From positions 852,784 to 916,783 of the forward strand of contig JAJEKV010000077.1 in NCBI GenBank assembly GCA_021234155.1: a stretch of DNA of 64,000 bases. The letters are read 5' to 3'. The position numbers were made by a program, and so were the translations under genes. Source of the stretch: Isoetes taiwanensis. Lineage: Eukaryota; Streptophyta; Lycopodiopsida; Isoetales; Isoetaceae. Positions 59,001-64,000 of the stretch are shown in pieces. The notes beneath the pieces were generated by a model, which was not told the origin of the DNA, ran no database searches, and worked only from the letters and a program-made list of their open reading frames with translations. Position 1 is the stretch's first letter; each line of letters begins with the position of its first letter.

Positions 59001-59639
59001 CGAAGTGAAGAATGTAGCATGGCAAACTAAGTAGATCTGTTCTGGGTAGTAGGCTGTCATCTTGAGGTTTTAAACAACTACGAGACCAAAGGCGGGCACC
59101 TAGATTTTATGACCTCCAATATCCTCTACTATCTTGTCTTCTTCATTTGTTCTGGCTGTTGCTTGGTTCACCACCGGTGGCGGTGGCGTGTCGTGAGACT
59201 CTTGACGAGATGGTGGACTACTAGATGAATTCTCTCTTGAAGAGGGGCAAATTGAGGGATGTTGAGGCGATATCTTCACTTTCGAGGGGCACTCAACGCT
59301 ACATCCCTCTTAGGCCTTGAATGCAGAATGTGCCCCTCTTGCTTCACCAATGTTATCACGCGCCAGGCGGAATGAAGCTCCGTCGATGGGTCACCCCGGA
59401 CTCAAGTGACCTCAATTTACCACATTGAAGGATCTATTTCCTTGCCATGAAGGAGCCCCTTTCTATTCAAGAAGAAATATTAAGCCCGCGAGGCAACAAT
59501 TGTCCTTAAATGAGATAGGTTGTCTGGGGAAAATTGAACCCGGTTTCAATCAAGCAAGGTGACACTTTTAGAACATATGAAATAGGCGAAAACCATTGTC
59601 GCCAAAACGAAGCTAGCCATTTTAGTAAAATTTTGATTT
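56096..59639. other. Unassigned stretch, probably degraded retroelement DNA
   Basis: Minus-strand frames at 57271-57495, 57866-58150, 58180-58395 and 58567-58785 look partly protein-like, but I cannot match them to gag, protease, polymerase or any host family. CpG-containing composition resembles the repeat block to the right more than the intact genes. Confidence 0.35.
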
Positions 59640-62600
59640 ATGGGTGAACCAAATGGAACCAAAATACATTAGTCGAAATGGTGAACACTTGGATCAAATA
59701 GGCCGTAAAATCCTAACTTCACCATCCGTTGGAATGAGCTTTGGCCACAGCCGCACCGCTTTTGTAGGCGAGTTCAATCCCACCTTGAGGAAGTTTTTAG
59801 GATCCACAAGGGGCAACTCTAGGGGCCAGTTGAATAGCGTCCTTGACCCTAGTGCCGCACGCCCGCATTATGACTTTTGGGCATCCCTAGGACCCGAGGA
59901 GGGCTTTTAGGCGGTAACGATAAACCTTGACCCGCGATGTCGTAAACCAACTTTTACTAGTCCGCGGTAACCGATGAAGCCAATACGATGTCGTAAACCA
60001 ACTTTACTGGTCTAGACTAGTCTTATTACAAAGCTAGCTAGTTTTTGTCTTACTTGCCAACTGGCGACCAAAGTGGAGGGACATGTATAGGCTTTAAGTT
60101 CTACCCGCGTCGAGGATCATCATCGTATACCCCTATTAACCAACTTCCAAATATAAGTGGCCGTTGGGTTCAGCGATGCCCTAAGAGTTGCCCCTAGGAT
60201 CGAAACTTCCCTCGAGGTGGGATTGAATCCACCACAAAGTGTGCATGTATGGCCGAAGTTTTTGCCCAGCGGATGTGGTGAGTTGGCTGAGCTAGTATTT
60301 AAAAATAGGAGGTGTTCATTTTGGTCATGGGTTTAAACCTTGCCAATGTCCTTATATACTAGGGGTGCATCACGATGATGATCTGACGTGGTAGGGCTAA
60401 AATCTATCCTCACTAATTGCTAGGATAACCTAAACTAACTAGTTAATAAAATTGAATCTAAGATAATAAAAGTTGGTTTTACAATGCTAATCATATTGAT
60501 TCTTGATAACAGGTAAACCGACCCGCGATGTCACGTAAACCAAAAGCTATACGTAATCACACCACTTTGGGCGCTTTCGTTGCCGATTAGGACAAAAACT
60601 AGCTGGTTTGTAAAAGACTAGTCTAGACTAGTAAAGGATTGGTTTCACCAGTTCGCGTGGGTACGGTTTCTTGATTCTTATCATATTGAAGTTGGTTACT
60701 AGAGAACCTCACGATGATGATCCCGGCGTGGTAGAACTTAAAAGCTTATACATGTCCTCCACTTTGGTACGCTTCGTTGGCGGTGGGACAAAAACTAGCT
60801 AGTTTGTAAAAGATCTAGACCCGATAAAAGTTGGTTCACAATTCGTGAACAGTTCTTGGATTCTTGTCATATTTGGAAGTTGGTTACTAAGGGTATGGAG
60901 TGATGATCCACAGGCGTGGTAGAGCAAAGCCTATACATGTCCTCCACTTTGGTACTTTCGTTGGCGATTAGGACAAAACTAGCTGGTTTGTAAAAGACTA
61001 ATTAGACGATTAAAAGTTGGTTTACAGATTCTGGCTGGTTTCGCACGTTCAATAAAGCCCTCACGGTCTAGGATGCCCAAAAGTCATAAATGGCAGTGAC
61101 ACTAGAGCAGTGGCGTTAGGTTCAGCGATGCTCTAGAGTTGCCCCTGGATACAGAAAAACTTCCTCGAGGTGGGATTGAATCACGCCTACAAAGTGCATG
61201 TAGCAATGAAAGTTTTGCCCAACTGGATGTGTGGTGAGTTAGTATAGTCCCTGAAAATAATGCAAAATAAGTGTTCATTTGGTCATGGGTTCCAAACCTT
61301 GCCATGTCGCTTATATTTGGAAGTTAGTTACTAGGGGTATCACGATGATGATCACGGCGTGGTAGAACTTAAAAGCTTCATATGCTCGCTTTTGTTTCGT
61401 TGGCGATTGGGACGAAAGCAAGCTAGTTTGTAAAAGACTAGTCTAGACCCGTTAAAGTTGGTTCACAGTGCGTAGGTTCGCAGTTCTTGTCTAAGCCCAG
61501 GCGATGGTAGAACTTAAAAGCCTATACATGTCACTCCACTTTACGCTTTCGTTGGCGTTAGGACGAAAACTAAGCTAGTTTGTAAAGGGCTTGGAAAATT
61601 ACAGACCGGTAAAGTTGAGTTCTGATTCGTAACGGTTTCGCGGTTCGTAGCCCTCTGGTCCTGGATGCCCAAAAGGAATTCATGAGTGGCGGCACTGGGC
61701 GGCGTTAGGTTCAGCGATGCCCCTAGAGTTGCCCCCTAGGATCGAAAAACTTCCCTCAAGGTGAGTTAGTCTACCGCCTTACAAAGTGTGCGGCATGTAT
61801 GGCCCAGTTTTTAGTAGGATGTGTGGTGAGGTTAGTATAATCCCTAGTAATGCAAAATAAGTGTTCATTTGGTCATGGGTTTAAAACCTTGCCAATGTCA
61901 CTTATATTTGGAAGTTGGTTACTAGGGGTATCTGATGATGATCCCGGCGATGGTAGAGACTTAAAAGCCTATACATGTCCTCCACTTTGGGCGCTTCGTT
62001 GGCGGTGGGACAAGCAGCTAGTTTGTAAAAGACTAGTCTAGACAAGTAAAATTGGTTTACGGATGCCCCGGTAACCAACTTCCAAATATAAAAGTGACAT
62101 TGGCGAAGGTTTGAACCCATGACCAGAATGAACACTTATTTTTGGCATTACTAAGGACTAAACCAACTCACCACACATCCGTTGGGCAAAACTTTGGCCA
62201 TACATGTACACACTTTGTAGAAGCGTTCAATCCCACCTTGAGGAAGTTTTAGGATCCTAGGGGCAACTCTAGGGGCATCGTTGAACCGTCCGCGACCTAG
62301 TGCGCACGCGTATGACTTTTAGATCTGGGACCCGAGGGCTTTAGCGTGCCGATTAAACCAGCCACGCGATGTCGTAAACCAACTTTTACTGGTCTAGACT
62401 AGTCATTTTACAAACTCATAAACCAACTTTTGCGGTCTAGACTAGTCATTTTACAAACTAGCTAGTTTTTGTCCCTTTGCCAGCGGCGATGAAGTGGAGG
62501 GACATGTATAGGCTTTTAAGTTACGCCCGCGTCGGGATCATCATCGTATGCCCCTAGTGGCAACTCCCAAATATAAGGTGACATTGGCAAGGTTTGAACC

Positions 62601-62800
62601 CTTGACCAAATGAACACTTATTTTTGGCGATACTAGGCCTATACCAACTCACCACACATCCAGTTGGGCAAAACTTTGGCCATGCATGCACACTTTGTAG
62701 AGCGGGATTCAATCCCGCGGTTTTTAGGATCTAAGGGCGGCTCTAAAGAGTTGAACCGTCCGCGACCTAGATGCAGCTGCCACGTATGACTTTTGGGCAT
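59640..62800. repeat. Block of ~0.5-0.6 kb repeats in both orientations
   Basis: A repeat unit containing, in order, GTTGCCCCTAGGATC, GGTGGGATTGAATC, ACTGGATGTGTGGTGAGTT, GTGTTCATTTGGTCATGGGT, TTATATTTGGAAGTTGGTTA, CCTATACATGTCCTCCACTT and GACTAGTCTAGAC occurs several times. Units read minus from 59640 to about 60160, plus from about 60160 to 62070 (at least three full or partial units) and minus again to about 62800. Units are diverged and riddled with small indels. No coding capacity. In one inverted copy GGGTTCAAACC (minus strand, 62601-62591) matches an RNA polymerase III B box. Confidence 0.85.
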
Positions 62801-64000
62801 ATGAAGCTATCGGCTTCACATTGATGTTCATTTCGACCAAATGAGCCATGGCTCCAGGCGAAACCAGAACCGCACCATTGCGACCAAGTGCATCATTTCG
62901 ACCAAATGAAGCCATGAAACATTTTGAATACACCATTTTAGTGGTGTATTTGGAACAAATGAAGCGCATTTGATCAGTGCACCATTCAAAATCTACCGCA
63001 ATCTACATTTTGGCCACAAAATCTACGAAGGTATTTATGTTATGCGTTGCTGCTCCATTCTTTGTACATGTCTCAATCTGGCCGGACATGCATAACATGG
63101 GCTTCCCCTTATGGCATTGGAAACCAAAGAGTTACGTGTCCGGTATAAATTTGACTGTTGAACCATATATACATGGCGGCAGCCAGAACATAATTCCCAC
63201 GGAAATAATTGGACTTACTTGATATTAGATAGATCCATGAGTGGTATGTTGTCTTTGGGCGATGGGGAACAAGAAAAAACAAAATTTACGGTCAATGGCC
63301 GGATATGGTGCTTCGGAAGCGCCCGGGGAAAGCGTCAAGAATCACAGGATTTACGTGGCCAAAAAGAAGAAGCGCTGACAGCCTGGCGTCGCCATACCAA
63401 GAAATTTCACTTCGGCTTATCGCGGCGGCCCGGTATTTGTTGAAGCACAATGACCGGATTGAGGTGCAGGCAGATTGCCGCGAAAATAATGCGTCGTACC
63501 ATAATTAGAAAACTTTAAGAGGGAGAAACGGCTGACAAAGACAAAGCTTTAAGCATAGAAATTACAATTTTAAAAGGCGGTTGATTCGGAGATTTACCGC
63601 AGTTGTAGGTCATTCAAATTCACGAGTGAGATTTTGAATTTTATGTTAAAATTACCGCAGGTTAGCAGAGTTTTTCAAATTAAAGGCGGGATTTTTAAAT
63701 TTTATGTTCAAATTTGGGCGAGGTGGCGGGTGGAAGGGGCTGAGGGAAATAATTCCGATTTGAAGTAAGATTTAAAGGTACGAGGGCAATAAAATTTTGG
63801 GCCCGCGGGCATGGCGAGGGCATGGCCGAGCATGGGCGGTGGCGGGCATAGAGCTGGACGCCACGGGCCCTAGTTGGGCCTTTGTGTGCGTGAGGCGGCC
63901 AGTGACCAAAGTTGGTCGCCTCCACCGGTTTCACGGAGGACAGGACAAACTTTTGATTCCGGCTCGAGCGCCTCGATCTTAGCCGCCCGGCGCCCGACTG
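62801..64000. other. Unassigned end of the window
   Basis: ATTTCGACCAAATGA occurs at about 62827 and 62892, and a ~25-base AATTTTATGTT motif recurs near 63638 and 63697. The last 220 bases are very GC-rich. No gene recognised. Confidence 0.4.

Overview
The window is nuclear DNA from a land plant. Two intron-containing plant genes can be rebuilt end to end: an ETO1-type BTB-TPR protein, and the alpha subunit of protein farnesyltransferase / geranylgeranyltransferase-I. A two-exon DUF674-type gene also looks intact. Between them lie plant PPR relics, LTR retrotransposons, a LINE, MITEs and long AT-rich gene-poor stretches. The reconstructed genes mostly have short introns. The sequence does not fix the species. 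The PPR fragments read like those of seedless vascular plants (ferns, lycophytes), but that is a weak inference.

Layout. 0-12.5 kb: a Ty3/gypsy RNase H fragment, a decayed PPR gene, a GC-richer dispersed repeat (4.4-5.9 kb), a 5'-truncated LINE, a poly(A)-tailed retro-insert and an LRR-like relic. 12.5-19.6 kb: the DUF674-type gene and a ~3 kb tandem duplication that starts inside its last coding part. The second copy carries a MITE whose empty site is preserved in the first copy. 20-26.3 kb: a copia remnant (PBS plus zinc knuckle), then a structurally complete Ty1/copia element with 408-bp LTRs and a 5-bp target duplication. 26.4-34 kb: MITE-like and foldback repeats, no convincing gene. 34.4-37.9 kb: the ETO1-like gene, five exons, two of its four introns apparently GC-AG. 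38-46 kb: PPR fragment, MITE, truncated copia element, a BTB/KCTD-like tail. 46.4-49.3 kb: the farnesyltransferase alpha gene, five exons. 49.97-50.67 kb: an unrecognised minus-strand gene broken by two frame shifts. 50.7-64 kb: repeats, including a second inverted copy of the 4.4 kb dispersed repeat, a purine-rich minisatellite and a block of ~0.5 kb repeats that changes orientation twice.

The three intact genes show no shared pathway. ETO1-type proteins act in ethylene control, the farnesyltransferase subunit in protein prenylation, and DUF674 has no known role. I see no operon-like or gene-cluster logic. Most of the window is transposon-derived, and many repeats contain small indels, so some broken frames could be consensus errors rather than biology.
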